Counted from the stretch's first letter, positions 1-8,604 are shown. The stretch is DNA of 35,117 nucleotides from Christensenellaceae bacterium (GCA_012837835.1 DUQK01000049.1:1-35117), one strand, 5' to 3'. The notes: generated from the sequence alone by a model not told the origin. Numbers and translations are program-made.

Positions 1-37
1 AATACTTAAAAAATATAATGAAAAACGAAGGCGCTTT

Positions 38-61
38 CCCTCCTCCCCATGGGGAGGAGGG
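38..61. repeat. 24-bp perfect palindrome
   Basis: The arm CCCTCCTCCCC plus a central AT is followed by its exact complement, so all 24 bases are self-complementary around CCATGG. It would form a very stable GC-rich stem in RNA or a cruciform in DNA. No T-tract follows on either strand, so it is not a standard intrinsic terminator. It may be the 3' end structure of a gene left of the window or a dispersed palindromic repeat. No second copy was seen here. Confidence 0.6.
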
Positions 62-149
62 GACTAACAGAATGTACTTATTGTTCGGAGATAAAAGTGT
101 TGCACTTTGAGTTGCAATTTGCGCGGAAATGATTCTCAAAAAATTTTAT

Positions 150-178
150 TTGACAAAACAAAATATCTGTGCTACTAT
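150..178 (+). promoter_or_regulatory. sigma-A promoter of the permease gene
   Basis: TTGACA at 150-155 and TACTAT at 173-178 are separated by 17 bases. Transcription should start near 184-186, which places the whole structured leader (185-248) in the mRNA. Confidence 0.8.
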
Positions 179-184
179 ACATCG

Positions 185-248
185 GCTAATGAAACCGGCC
201 CGCCGGCAAGGTTAGCAAGAAGCCTTGCCCTTTGGAAGGGCTTTTTTT
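185..248 (+). promoter_or_regulatory. candidate attenuator leader of the permease gene
   Basis: Three sets of pairings compete. (1) GCTAA (185-189) pairs with TTAGC (212-216) around a CCGG/CCGG hairpin (195-198 with 203-206). (2) GGCAAGG (205-211) pairs with CCTTGCC (223-229), which breaks the first fold at 205-206. (3) GCCCTT (227-232) pairs with AAGGGC (236-241) and is followed by seven Ts (242-248), an intrinsic terminator that shares bases 227-229 with fold 2. This is the anti-antiterminator, antiterminator and terminator order of an attenuator. The AAAGGAGG ribosome site follows at once. CAAGG/CCTTG could also make a pseudoknot with fold 1. I do not recognise a PyrR loop or a known purine or preQ1 aptamer, so the signal is unknown. 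Confidence 0.55.
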
Positions 249-261
249 AAAGGAGGTTGGA

Positions 262-1704
262 ATGTCACAAACTAAACAAGGCTACGTACCCAAAAATGGA
301 AAACATGATATTGGTTATCTACCGGATGAAAAGCCTACTGCTGTTAGGCTTTTTCTTTATGCGCTTCAGCAAGTAATCGTCATGTTTCCGGCAACCGTTA
401 CAGTTGCGCTGATAACGGGATTCCATGTTTCCACAACCATATTTGCAAGCGGACTTGCGACAGTGTGCTTTGTGTTTATCACAGGCGGAAAGATACCCAT
501 GTACTACGGCTCAAGCTTTGCGTACCTAACGGCAATCGCATCACTTGTAGTGGCAGAGGGCGGCACTATGGGGGCGCCCGGCACCTTCATACTGCCAACT
601 GAGCTTATTTCAAAAGCGCAGTTTGGTATAGTGCTGTCCGGCTTTGTGTCGATTTTTGCCGGAATACTTGTGCGCATAGGCGGAATGGAAAGGGTTGAAA
701 AGATACTTCCCCCCTGCGTTACGGGCTCTGTCGCCATGGTAATAGGGCTTACACTTGCGGGCAACGCTGTAAGGGATGCGGCGCCTATGATGGACGCGGC
801 AGGCAATCTGTTTGAAGGACAAACCCACTGGATATGGATTATATCCTTGACTACTCTAATTTCAACCGTACTCTATACAAAATACCTAAAGGGCGTGCTG
901 GGGCAGTTGCCGCTGCTGCTCGGCGCAATAACCGGCTGCCTTGTGGCAGTGGTAGTAATGCTGCTTGGCGGCGGTAACTTCTTTAGAACCATGCCCGAAG
1001 GCGCGCTTGCGGCATCCACATGGAAACTGGGAGATGGCAGCATATTCGCCCTGCCGGCATTCAGCTTGCCTAAGCCTAACATGATGTCGGTTATATCAAT
1101 AATGCCGATAGCGATTGCAACCATACCCGAATCAACCGCGCATATATACCAACTTGATACCTACGTAAACGACCTTGCAAAGCGCAAGGGCAAGCCCAGA
1201 TACAAAATAGCGGAGATGCTTGATAAAAACCTTATAGGCGACGGGATTTGCGATATGATATCCGGCGTTATAGGCGGTCCTGCCGGAACCAACTACGGCG
1301 AAAACATATCCACCATGGCTATAACCAAGGTATTCTCAGTAAGCGTAATGCTTGTTGCGGGGATTTTAGCTATGGTTATATCCTGCTTCACTCCTCTTAT
1401 AAACTCCATATATGCGATACCGCAGGCTGTAATAGGTGGGCTTGAAATATACCTATTCGGCGCGATAGCGGCGCAAGGTATAGCGATATTCATAGATAAG
1501 AAAGTAAGCATGTTCGAGCCCAAGAACATAGCGGTAATCGCCACAATAATGACACTGGGTCTTGGCATAAACTACGGCTTTGGCGGAAACATAAACTTCT
1601 TAGGCATAAAGATACCAGCAGTTGCAGGCTCTGCAATATTCGGTATACTGCTAAATGCACTGCTCAATATGGGAGATAAAAAAGAAAATTCTGTAAAGGC
1701 GTAA
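262..1704 (+). CDS. NCS2-family uracil/xanthine permease
   Basis: A 480-residue polytopic membrane protein of the nucleobase:cation symporter-2 family (UraA/PyrP/PbuX type), which imports a nucleobase with a proton. The start is the ATG at 262, six bases or so after AAAGGAGG; an in-frame ATG at 232 lies inside the terminator stem of the leader and would not be used. The family signature is visible as PAGTNYGENISTMAITK, close to the TNYGEN motif of uracil permeases, and an upstream IPESTAHIYQLD segment holds the glutamate that binds the base in UraA. The TNYGEN form favours uracil over xanthine, but specificity is not settled. It is a single-gene transcription unit with its own promoter, a possible attenuator and a downstream hairpin (1728-1754). 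No pyrimidine or purine genes adjoin it. Confidence 0.9.
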   Translation: MSQTKQGYVPKNGKHDIGYLPDEKPTAVRLFLYALQQVIVMFPATVTVALITGFHVSTTIFASGLATVCFVFITGGKIPMYYGSSFAYLTAIASLVVAEGGTMGAPGTFILPTELISKAQFGIVLSGFVSIFAGILVRIGGMERVEKILPPCVTGSVAMVIGLTLAGNAVRDAAPMMDAAGNLFEGQTHWIWIISLTTLISTVLYTKYLKGVLGQLPLLLGAITGCLVAVVVMLLGGGNFFRTMPEGALAASTWKLGDGSIFALPAFSLPKPNMMSVISIMPIAIATIPESTAHIYQLDTYVNDLAKRKGKPRYKIAEMLDKNLIGDGICDMISGVIGGPAGTNYGENISTMAITKVFSVSVMLVAGILAMVISCFTPLINSIYAIPQAVIGGLEIYLFGAIAAQGIAIFIDKKVSMFEPKNIAVIATIMTLGLGINYGFGGNINFLGIKIPAVAGSAIFGILLNALLNMGDKKENSVKA

Positions 1705-1727
1705 AGCCTTAATAAAAAACAAGATAA

Positions 1728-1754
1728 AATCCGGTGTATGTATTGCGCCGGATT
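1728..1754 (+). terminator. probable terminator after the permease gene
   Basis: AATCCGG (1728-1734) pairs with CCGGATT (1748-1754) over a 13-base loop. The tail is A/T-rich but not a pure T-run, so termination strength is uncertain. Confidence 0.5.
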
Positions 1755-1810
1755 AATATTTATATTAGGTTCATTGTGCTATAGGTTGAGTAATAAAAGT
1801 AAGGTATATA

Positions 1811-1969
1811 ATACTTGTCTTAGCCTAAATCAGCTTTATATTGCGCACCTTTTCCGATTTGTCTTTGCTTTGCTAAGGCGCTATAGCGCTGCTATGTTTC
1901 CTTCACCAAGCTTCGCTAAATTAAAAAATTCACTGCAATCTATGCGCTGCTTTAAACTGAGATAAGTAT
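1811..1969 (+). repeat. MITE-like repeat, copy 1 (159 bp)
   Basis: It starts ATACTTGTCTTAG and ends CTGAGATAAGTAT, an imperfect terminal inverted repeat. It aligns with copy 2 (14221-14379) base for base with no gap and about 16 differences in 159. The core carries the palindrome GCGCTATAGCGC. It holds no meaningful reading frame. It occupies most of the 329-bp gap between the permease gene and the convergent surface-protein gene; the rest of that gap is the two terminators. Confidence 0.85.
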
Positions 1970-1990
1970 AAGCGTTTGTATAAAACAATA

Positions 1991-2017
1991 TGCACCCCTT
2001 TATTATGTAGGGGTGCA
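1991..2017 (-). terminator. terminator of the surface-protein gene
   Basis: TGCACCCCT (1991-1999) and AGGGGTGCA (2009-2017) form a 9-bp perfect stem with a 9-base loop. On the minus strand it follows the stop codon by about 17 bases and is followed by a T-rich stretch. Confidence 0.7.
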
Positions 2018-2033
2018 ATGTATTTGCTTATAA

Positions 2034-5000
2034 TTAACTGTTTTCGTGTCTGTCAGACCTTCTGCGCCTTGGCGGGGTATCCGTCTTGGGTTTTAAAGTA
2101 TCGTCCTGTGAGGGCTTGGCGCTAGTAGTATCCGCCTTTATAGGAACTCTGGTTGTTTGCTCAATTTGTGGCTTTTGCGAAGCAGATTGAAGTGTCTGCC
2201 CGCTTCGCTGCTCTTTAGCAGTACCCTGCGATGGCTGTCCTGCGAGTGGTCTATATTGTACTGTGCCTTGAGATGCTCCAGCCTGTGGGGGCTGTCCCAT
2301 GGGCGGTCTGTATTGAGCAGTGCCTTGAGGCGCTCCAGCCTGCGGTTGTCCCGTGGGCGGTCTATACTGAGCGGTGCCTTGAGGCGGTTGTCCTGTAGGC
2401 GGTTTATATTGAGCAGTTCCCTGTGTACCTATTGGCTGTCCCGGACGGGGCGGAGCTTGTTGTCCCGGGCGGGGGGGTACATGTCCTAAAGGCGTTCTGG
2501 GTCTTGGGGGAGCATAGGGGCTAGTGCCGGGTTTTACAGGGTCATCACTCTGTATTCTCTTGCGTTTTGCAACCCTTTGTGTCTCACGCTGCTGATTTTT
2601 TCTGTACATATAGTAGCCGTAGTAGCCGCCTGCGCCAAGCACAGCGATTATTACAAGAACAACTATACCTGTGGGGAATGAACTTGTGGGCGCATCGCTA
2701 GGCAGTTCCGTTGCCAATGGGTTTATGCTTACTGTGCTTTCAGGGCTTCCTGTGGGCGTGGGCGAAGGAGTTACTATTTCTTCAACATTAGGCGTTGGGC
2801 TGCCAAGTGGGTTAAAGGGTTCGTAGCTAACTTGTGCTAGGCTTGGATTAGTCCAAACCTGCGTATTAAAGTCTTCAACTGGGGTTATGTTTGAAGGGGT
2901 TTTTATACCGGGGGATATTTCATTTGATGCGTTGGCATTTATATATGCATCGCTCTGGAGAAAACGGGTAAGTTCGCTCATTGAAAGCACATTGAAATAA
3001 TCTCCAAGTACATATCCTTCAGTGCCCGCTTGATTTATATGGTACCAAGTCTTGCCGTCAGGAGCCTGCTTGCTGCCTATAACAAGCGCGAATGCGTTCT
3101 TATCCATCATCTTAATGTGTGCGGAATCAAGGCTTGCATCCTTGCGTAGTCTAACCTTATCTGCGTTCACATAACCATAGCTTGAAAGGCTTGAGGCGCT
3201 TGGACCAATATTAGGCGTTGCGGCAGGGGGCAGAGTGGCTCTTAGCGATGCAATGTAGTCTTTCTCTTCCTCGCTGTTGAGCAGCCTTAGCTGGTCATTT
3301 CTTATAAAGCCGTAGTTTTCCTTATAGCGGGAAATATGCCAAATGTTGCCTCCGGTCATATCCTGCCCGTATACCTGTACTATCTCATTTTTAGGCAGCC
3401 AGTATATTATCTGTGAGTTGGTGTCCATATTGGCGCGCAGAGGGGCGTTCTCACCAAGGGTGATTCCAAAGCCTGCGTGTTGGCTTAGAACTGGCGCCTT
3501 AGTTGCGGGTGTTACAGGCGCCTGCAGCGCGTTTAGGTAGGGAGCTGCTTCCTGTGAGCTAATGCGCCTTAAAGCATCGTCCGGAAGATAGCCGCTCTGC
3601 CTTATGGGAAGAGCATCCACCATGTTCCATGCGCGGGAATCCACATAGGCTTGCCCTGTAACCATAACTATTGTATTTTGCGGGAGTCTGGCGATTTCAA
3701 GCTCGTTTGAATTGCCAACGCCCGTTGTTAAGGATACTTCCCTATTTGTAAGCGCATAGCCAAGGTACGATGCCGGGGGCGTTGTTTCCTTAGGCGGGGC
3801 TGTGGTAGGTGCGGGTTCTTTAGTGGGTTCTAAAGTAGGTACACCTGTTTGCTCCGCCGGGGGAAGGGTTCTTATAGGCGCGGGTGAAGGCAGTTCCGAC
3901 TGCTTTTTATTGCTATCGCTTTGGCTCATAAGGTCTATGAATTTTGCCATTACAAAACCTTCGTTGCCGTCTACAAGCACTGCATACCAAGGGTCTGCGT
4001 CAACAGTCTGCTGTTGGAATACGAATATATCATCACCCTTGTTAAGCTTTGCAACACGTTTTGATGAGGTGGTCATTTTGCTGCGTATGTTTACACCGCC
4101 TACATTTGCGTTCGCCCAGCGGTTTATTGCAACACCGTCTACTATTGCAGAGGGCGCGGGGGTGGGTTTATCCGTGGGTTTAGGAGTGTAGCCCAGTGCG
4201 CTTTCAGCTTCTGCCTGGCTTAGCACCCTTGTTACATTTTCCCTTAGGAAACCTTCTACACCGTTTATCTCTACCTTGTACCACATTTCATCCTGATTGT
4301 TTGTAAGGCTGCCTGTAATATGGACAAGGTCTTTCTTGCCTACCACGCTTATAACATTGTCCTGCGATACCTTAGGCTCAGACCTAAAGTTAATATTATC
4401 CGAGCGCGGGTATGCGTAGGCATCCATTGAGTTTATGCTATAGGGGAAAGGGCTTGCTGAAGGCGCATCGGTTGCAGGCAGCGCCTCATAGTAGAAAATT
4501 ACGGTATCACTGGACAATGTACCGTCCTTAGATAGTGTAATTTCCTGCTCAAGAGGTTCTTTAGCCTTGTAGCCATCAGGGGTCTGCAGGCTGTTTTTTA
4601 CTATAGTAGTGCCAACTCTTACAGATATTTGTTGATCCGGCGCTATGCTCTTTCCATCGTCGGAAAGATACCTTATAAGAATATTAGCGGTTCTATCTAC
4701 ACTTAAATCCTTGAACAGGAACACTATTTCAGAGGGAGTTGAGTTGCCTTGGTTGTCAACAACAACCTGTTGCCTGTCAGTGCCTGTAAGCTCATATATA
4801 TTGCTGTCAAGCTTGCTAAGGTCGGCTACAACTATGTTTTCCTCGTTTTCAACGCAGCTTACGGCATCTTCGACTATGTTTTTGCCGAACTGGTCTCTAT
4901 AATATACCTTTACAAGCGCAACCTTTGGCGCAGGATCAGACGTTGGTTCATCCGTTACAACGCCAACGCTGCTGTAGTAGAATATTATAGAATCGGGATT

Positions 5001-6815
5001 TGCAGAACCTGAGGAAACTATAACGTACTTTGTATCGGATTCTCCTTCTTTAAGCGCATAGCCTTCTTTAAGGTCTTGCGGGGAAGCGGTTATAGAGTTG
5101 GTTCCGTCCTTGCATTCCAGTTTTTGGGAAGAGGCAACGGGACTTCCTGTTTTTTCATCTAGGTAATGCACCATTACATCAACAGGAGTACTTATTTCTT
5201 TGGTGTAATAGAATTCTACTGTGTAAGTTGTCGCTTCATCGTAGCTAGCTGTAACTATATACACGCTTGGGCTAATTATCTCATAGCCGTCAAGCAGGTT
5301 TTCAGGGTTGGCGTTGATAATATTTTCACCAATATTAAGGCTTATTTTCTGAGACTTTGCGACCTCAATATCCGTTCCTTCTTCAAGGTATCTTACAGTA
5401 ACCGTTGGAAGATTAAGCTTAATATAGTAGAACTCTACAGACGAGGGATTGGCTATTCCCAAGGCATCTACCTGTACAAGTACAGCATCTACACCGTCAA
5501 CAAGTGTATAGCCTTCTTTTAAGTCTGAAGGAAGCGCATACACGGTGGTCTGCTCATTTGTAGGCAGAGTTTGCTCCTGTGCGCTTGCTATTTCAGCTCC
5601 AGTATCCTTATCTATAAACCTTACTATTATATTTACACTTGTGGGAGCTTCTGTAGGTTCTTCAGTTTGAGGAGCGGGGGTTTCAATAGCTACATAATAG
5701 AATATTACTTCAGGCGTGCTTGGGTTGCCTGCTTCGTCTACATATACTGTTTGTTCTTGTACATCTACATTATAGCCTTCAATGTTTTCAGCGTATACTG
5801 TCTGCTGTTCACCGGGGAACAGCTCTACAGTTTGTGGGTTTAGTAGATTATTGTTATTAGCGATATCGACGAACCTAATAGTAATCTGTACCTTTTGCGG
5901 CTCGGGCGTAGCTATTGCGCTGTAATAGAATATTACTTCAGGCGTGCTTGGGTTACCCGCTTCGTCTACATATATTGTTTGCTCTTGTACATCAACATTG
6001 TAGCCTTCAATGTTTTCAGCATATACCGTCTGCTGTTCACCGGGGAACAGCTCTACAGTTTGAGGGTTTAGTAAATTATTGTTATTAGTGATATCAACGT
6101 ATCTTACAGTAATCTGCGTCTTTTGTGGCTCGGGCGTAGCTATTGCGCTGTAATAGAATATTACTTCAGGCGTGCTTGGGTTGCCCGCTTCATCTACATA
6201 TACGGTCTGCTCTTGTACATCAACATTATAGCCTTCAATGTTTTCAGCGTATACTGTTTTTTGTTCTCCGGGGAACAGCTCTACAGTTTGAGGGTTTAGT
6301 AAATTATTGTTATTAGCGATATCAACATATCTTACGGTAATCTGCGTCTTCTGAGGTTCAGGCGTAGCTACAGGCGGGGGAGGCAATTCAACAAAGGTTG
6401 AAACATATAATGAAAAATCCTTTAATATATTGCCTATTTCATCAAGCCCTTGGAAATATACGGGTATGTCTTCTAGCGCTTGAGAAGTTCCCTGCTCAAG
6501 CACATTTAGTAAAGGCGTGCCGTTTTGCAGGTTGAAGCCGCCTTTATAAATGCCGTTAAAATCGGTAATTTCTACAGTGGCGTTTTGCAAGGCTTCTTCG
6601 CTTATATAAAGCCAGTATGCGTTTTCGTAGCCCGGGTACATTATAGGCTGCGCCTGTGTAACCTGAGGATTTCCCTCGGAATCCGTCCAATGGATATTTA
6701 TTATAATTTCAGCTGTCGGTTGTGCGGCGAATGCGCCTGTCGCCATCACGAGCGACAGTAGCAGTAACAGCCACAGAATTTTATTAAAAACATTTTGCAT
6801 ACACTGTTTATACAT
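2034..6815 (-). CDS. large surface protein with MucBP-like and SH3-like repeats
   Basis: A 1593-residue protein. The start is the ATG at 6815, placed after AAGGAGG (6822-6828); a TTG 24 bases earlier would put that site inside the gene. Order: signal peptide (about 1-31, ending GAFAAQ); an N-terminal domain; eight MucBP-like repeats of about 75 residues, recognised by V(R/H)Y(L/V)D starts and FYY ends, the first three nearly identical; five SH3-like domains, each followed by an LS..E helix; a Thr/Pro/Ser-rich stalk; one membrane segment (GIVVLVIIAVLGAGGYYGYY); then YRKNQQR and a roughly 190-residue Pro/Gln/Gly-rich tail with QGTAQYRPP repeats and a basic end. There is no LPXTG motif, so it is held by the membrane helix, with the tail inside by the positive-inside rule. 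MucBP and SH3 domains suggest binding to glycans and cell wall; that role is inference. It has its own promoter and terminator. Confidence 0.85.
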   Translation of the reverse strand: MYKQCMQNVFNKILWLLLLLSLVMATGAFAAQPTAEIIINIHWTDSEGNPQVTQAQPIMYPGYENAYWLYISEEALQNATVEITDFNGIYKGGFNLQNGTPLLNVLEQGTSQALEDIPVYFQGLDEIGNILKDFSLYVSTFVELPPPPVATPEPQKTQITVRYVDIANNNNLLNPQTVELFPGEQKTVYAENIEGYNVDVQEQTVYVDEAGNPSTPEVIFYYSAIATPEPQKTQITVRYVDITNNNNLLNPQTVELFPGEQQTVYAENIEGYNVDVQEQTIYVDEAGNPSTPEVIFYYSAIATPEPQKVQITIRFVDIANNNNLLNPQTVELFPGEQQTVYAENIEGYNVDVQEQTVYVDEAGNPSTPEVIFYYVAIETPAPQTEEPTEAPTSVNIIVRFIDKDTGAEIASAQEQTLPTNEQTTVYALPSDLKEGYTLVDGVDAVLVQVDALGIANPSSVEFYYIKLNLPTVTVRYLEEGTDIEVAKSQKISLNIGENIINANPENLLDGYEIISPSVYIVTASYDEATTYTVEFYYTKEISTPVDVMVHYLDEKTGSPVASSQKLECKDGTNSITASPQDLKEGYALKEGESDTKYVIVSSGSANPDSIIFYYSSVGVVTDEPTSDPAPKVALVKVYYRDQFGKNIVEDAVSCVENEENIVVADLSKLDSNIYELTGTDRQQVVVDNQGNSTPSEIVFLFKDLSVDRTANILIRYLSDDGKSIAPDQQISVRVGTTIVKNSLQTPDGYKAKEPLEQEITLSKDGTLSSDTVIFYYEALPATDAPSASPFPYSINSMDAYAYPRSDNINFRSEPKVSQDNVISVVGKKDLVHITGSLTNNQDEMWYKVEINGVEGFLRENVTRVLSQAEAESALGYTPKPTDKPTPAPSAIVDGVAINRWANANVGGVNIRSKMTTSSKRVAKLNKGDDIFVFQQQTVDADPWYAVLVDGNEGFVMAKFIDLMSQSDSNKKQSELPSPAPIRTLPPAEQTGVPTLEPTKEPAPTTAPPKETTPPASYLGYALTNREVSLTTGVGNSNELEIARLPQNTIVMVTGQAYVDSRAWNMVDALPIRQSGYLPDDALRRISSQEAAPYLNALQAPVTPATKAPVLSQHAGFGITLGENAPLRANMDTNSQIIYWLPKNEIVQVYGQDMTGGNIWHISRYKENYGFIRNDQLRLLNSEEEKDYIASLRATLPPAATPNIGPSASSLSSYGYVNADKVRLRKDASLDSAHIKMMDKNAFALVIGSKQAPDGKTWYHINQAGTEGYVLGDYFNVLSMSELTRFLQSDAYINANASNEISPGIKTPSNITPVEDFNTQVWTNPSLAQVSYEPFNPLGSPTPNVEEIVTPSPTPTGSPESTVSINPLATELPSDAPTSSFPTGIVVLVIIAVLGAGGYYGYYMYRKNQQRETQRVAKRKRIQSDDPVKPGTSPYAPPRPRTPLGHVPPRPGQQAPPRPGQPIGTQGTAQYKPPTGQPPQGTAQYRPPTGQPQAGAPQGTAQYRPPMGQPPQAGASQGTVQYRPLAGQPSQGTAKEQRSGQTLQSASQKPQIEQTTRVPIKADTTSAKPSQDDTLKPKTDTPPRRRRSDRHENS
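2240..2440 (-). repeat. short tandem repeats coding the proline-rich tail
   Basis: Degenerate units encode QGTAQYRPP(T/M)GQP four to five times in the C-terminal tail. The DNA units are similar but not identical. Confidence 0.6.
5690..6370 (-). repeat. three 228-bp tandem coding repeats (MucBP-like units)
   Basis: The string TTACTTCAGGCGTGCTTGGG recurs at 5705, 5933 and 6161, an exact 228-base (76-codon) period. The three units differ at only a few positions, so they arose recently or are kept alike by recombination. The copy number may vary between strains. Confidence 0.9.
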
Positions 6816-6857
6816 GCTGAACCTCCTTAATAATGACAAGAATATTAATTCATTACA

Positions 6858-6886
6858 ATTTTATGACAAAACGATGCTTATGTCAA
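6858..6886 (-). promoter_or_regulatory. promoter of the surface-protein gene
   Basis: Read on the minus strand, TTGACA (6886-6881) and TAAAAT (6863-6858) are separated by 17 bases, about 45 bases before the ATG at 6815. Confidence 0.75.
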
Positions 6887-6912
6887 TATCTCAAAAGGGA
6901 ATTTACACTTAA

Positions 6913-7072
6913 ATACTATGTTGTTTTTAGAACAGCGATTTTATTGTAGCGGTTTTTTCGGTTTGTTAAAGCTTCGTGAAGGAAGCATAGCGAACCCTAT
7001 GCTGACTGAGCAATACAAAGCCAAAATGGAAAAGGCGCACAAGAAAACGCTGGGTTAAAGGCGACATAGTAT
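6913..7072 (-). repeat. MITE-like repeat, copy 4 (160 bp, diverged, inverted)
   Basis: Ends are ATACTATGT and ACATAGTAT, a 9-bp perfect inverted repeat. In reverse complement the interior follows copies 1 and 2 in order: CAGCGATTTT, AAGCTT then GAAGGAA.CATAG, CAAAGCCAAA, GGAAAAGGCGCACAAGA and CGCTG, with substitutions and small rearrangements. It separates the surface-protein promoter from the MATE promoter. It is much older or faster-evolving than copies 1-3. Confidence 0.65.
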
Positions 7073-7079
7073 TATATAG

Positions 7080-7108
7080 TTGAAGTTTACTTGAGAACTG
7101 GTTATAAT
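7080..7108 (+). promoter_or_regulatory. promoter of the MATE gene
   Basis: TTGAAG (7080-7085), 17 bases, TATAAT (7103-7108). The -35 box begins 8 bases beyond the end of repeat copy 4. Confidence 0.65.
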
Positions 7109-7133
7109 TATCATATTGTATACAAAGGGGGGA

Positions 7134-8585
7134 ATGTTTTTCTTGAAGAAGTTTATTGATGCCTTTTTTAATATGGAGGCATTAGTACCTGTCAAATACC
7201 GTAAGGGATCGCTGCCCGATGGCAGGCATGCTTTTAGGGTGGTTCTCAATATGGCAATTCCGTCCATCGCCGAGATGGTTTTCATGAGCCTCATAGGCAG
7301 TGTAGATACCATAATGGTAGGTCAGCTTGGCGCAAACGCGCTTGCTGCTGTCGCCCTGCCTGCTCAGCCCCGTATGATAATGCTAAGCGTATTTTTTGCC
7401 CTTAACGTAGGTGTTACCGCTATAGTTGCAAGGCGCAAAGGGGAACAAAGACGGGATGCGGCCAACCTTACGCTTAGAAACGCAATAATGCTTATTGTAT
7501 TTATTGCGCTTATAATAATGGCGCTTGGGCTAGTATTTGCGGAACCGCTAATGCGTCTTGCGGGCGGCAACACCAATACCGCTGATGATGCACAGGTTTT
7601 AAAGGGTGCAGTAACATATTTTAGTATACTGGCATGGAGCCTTCCTATTAATGCTGTAAGTATGTGTATAAATGCTGCGCTTCGCGGGGTGGGCAATACT
7701 AAAATCACCATGCAGGTAAATATGATAAGCAACATAGTAAACGTTGTGTTTAACTACCTGCTTATAAGCGGCAACTTTGGTTTTCCGCGCCTTGAAGTTG
7801 CCGGCGCTGCAATAGCCTCAGTTATAGGTATAGCGGCGGGGGCTTTGCTATCCCTTTGGGTGGTAGTACAGGGCAAGGATACATACCTGCACCTATCCAA
7901 AAAGGATTCTTGGAAAGTTGATGTGTCTGCAATGAAAGGCATACTCAAAATAGGCGGCAATGCTATGGTAGAACAGCTTAGTATGCGTTTTGGCTTCTTT
8001 CTTTATTCCCGTATCCTTTACGGGCTTGGCGTAGTTCTATTTGCTGCGCATAATATAGCAATGCAGTTTTTAGGCATAACATTCAACTTTGCAAACGGTA
8101 CTGCGGTTGCCGCAACATCTCTAACAGGGCAGAATTTAGGCGCTAAAAGACCTGACTTTAGCATGATGTACAGCAAGCTTTCATTGCGCTTAGCACTTAT
8201 GATATCGGCAGTTGTGGGCTCATTTATAGCTTTGTTCCGCTATCCACTAAGCGCGCTCTTTATTGATGCAGGCGCAGCAAACGCCGATATAGTAATTAAC
8301 GCCGCTGCCGGAACATTGCTTGTAATAGCCGTTATACAGCCTTTCCAGATGAGCAGCGTTGTAATATCGGGAAGTCTAAGAGGTGCGGGGGATAACCTAT
8401 ATGTAGCCGGAGTTATGGCGCTTTGCGTAAACGTAATCCGCCCAATAATGGGTTACCTTGCGGTATATGTATTTAAGTTCGGGCTTGCCATGACTTGGCT
8501 TCTAAGCCTTAGTGAAATCATATTGAGGGTAGTATTCTTCTTGCGACGTCTAAATAGCGGTAAGTGGATGCAAATAAAAGTATAG
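7134..8585 (+). CDS. MATE-family efflux transporter
   Basis: A 483-residue protein with about 12 membrane segments in two similar halves, as in the MATE (multi-antimicrobial extrusion) family of Na+- or H+-driven drug or metabolite exporters. Diagnostic segments are GSVDTIMVGQLGANALAAVA in the first half and LRGAGD late in the second; length is normal for the family. The start is uncertain: a GGGGGG-rich ribosome site at 7125-7132 lies only one or two bases before the ATG at 7134 but about 10 before the TTG at 7143, so the true start may be the TTG. The substrate cannot be read from sequence. It is a single transcription unit between its own promoter and a terminator shared with the convergent aminopeptidase gene. 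Confidence 0.9.
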   Translation: MFFLKKFIDAFFNMEALVPVKYRKGSLPDGRHAFRVVLNMAIPSIAEMVFMSLIGSVDTIMVGQLGANALAAVALPAQPRMIMLSVFFALNVGVTAIVARRKGEQRRDAANLTLRNAIMLIVFIALIIMALGLVFAEPLMRLAGGNTNTADDAQVLKGAVTYFSILAWSLPINAVSMCINAALRGVGNTKITMQVNMISNIVNVVFNYLLISGNFGFPRLEVAGAAIASVIGIAAGALLSLWVVVQGKDTYLHLSKKDSWKVDVSAMKGILKIGGNAMVEQLSMRFGFFLYSRILYGLGVVLFAAHNIAMQFLGITFNFANGTAVAATSLTGQNLGAKRPDFSMMYSKLSLRLALMISAVVGSFIALFRYPLSALFIDAGAANADIVINAAAGTLLVIAVIQPFQMSSVVISGSLRGAGDNLYVAGVMALCVNVIRPIMGYLAVYVFKFGLAMTWLLSLSEIILRVVFFLRRLNSGKWMQIKV

Positions 8586-8604
8586 TAAGAGTAGTCTATA
8601 TATG

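Noticed and set aside
185-241. Known purine, preQ1, fluoride or PyrR leader before the permease
   Set aside because: GGCTAATGA recalls part of the fluoride aptamer, but the partner half would lie upstream of the transcription start. No PyrR loop, preQ1 A-rich tail or purine three-way junction is present.
1738-1965. Small open frame of 75 codons after the permease gene
   Set aside because: It lies almost entirely within the MITE-like repeat and a terminator hairpin and has no ribosome site.
5690-6370. Regularly spaced near-identical repeats that could look like a CRISPR array
   Set aside because: The period is 228 bases, the frame is open throughout and the repeats code MucBP-like domains with conserved residues.
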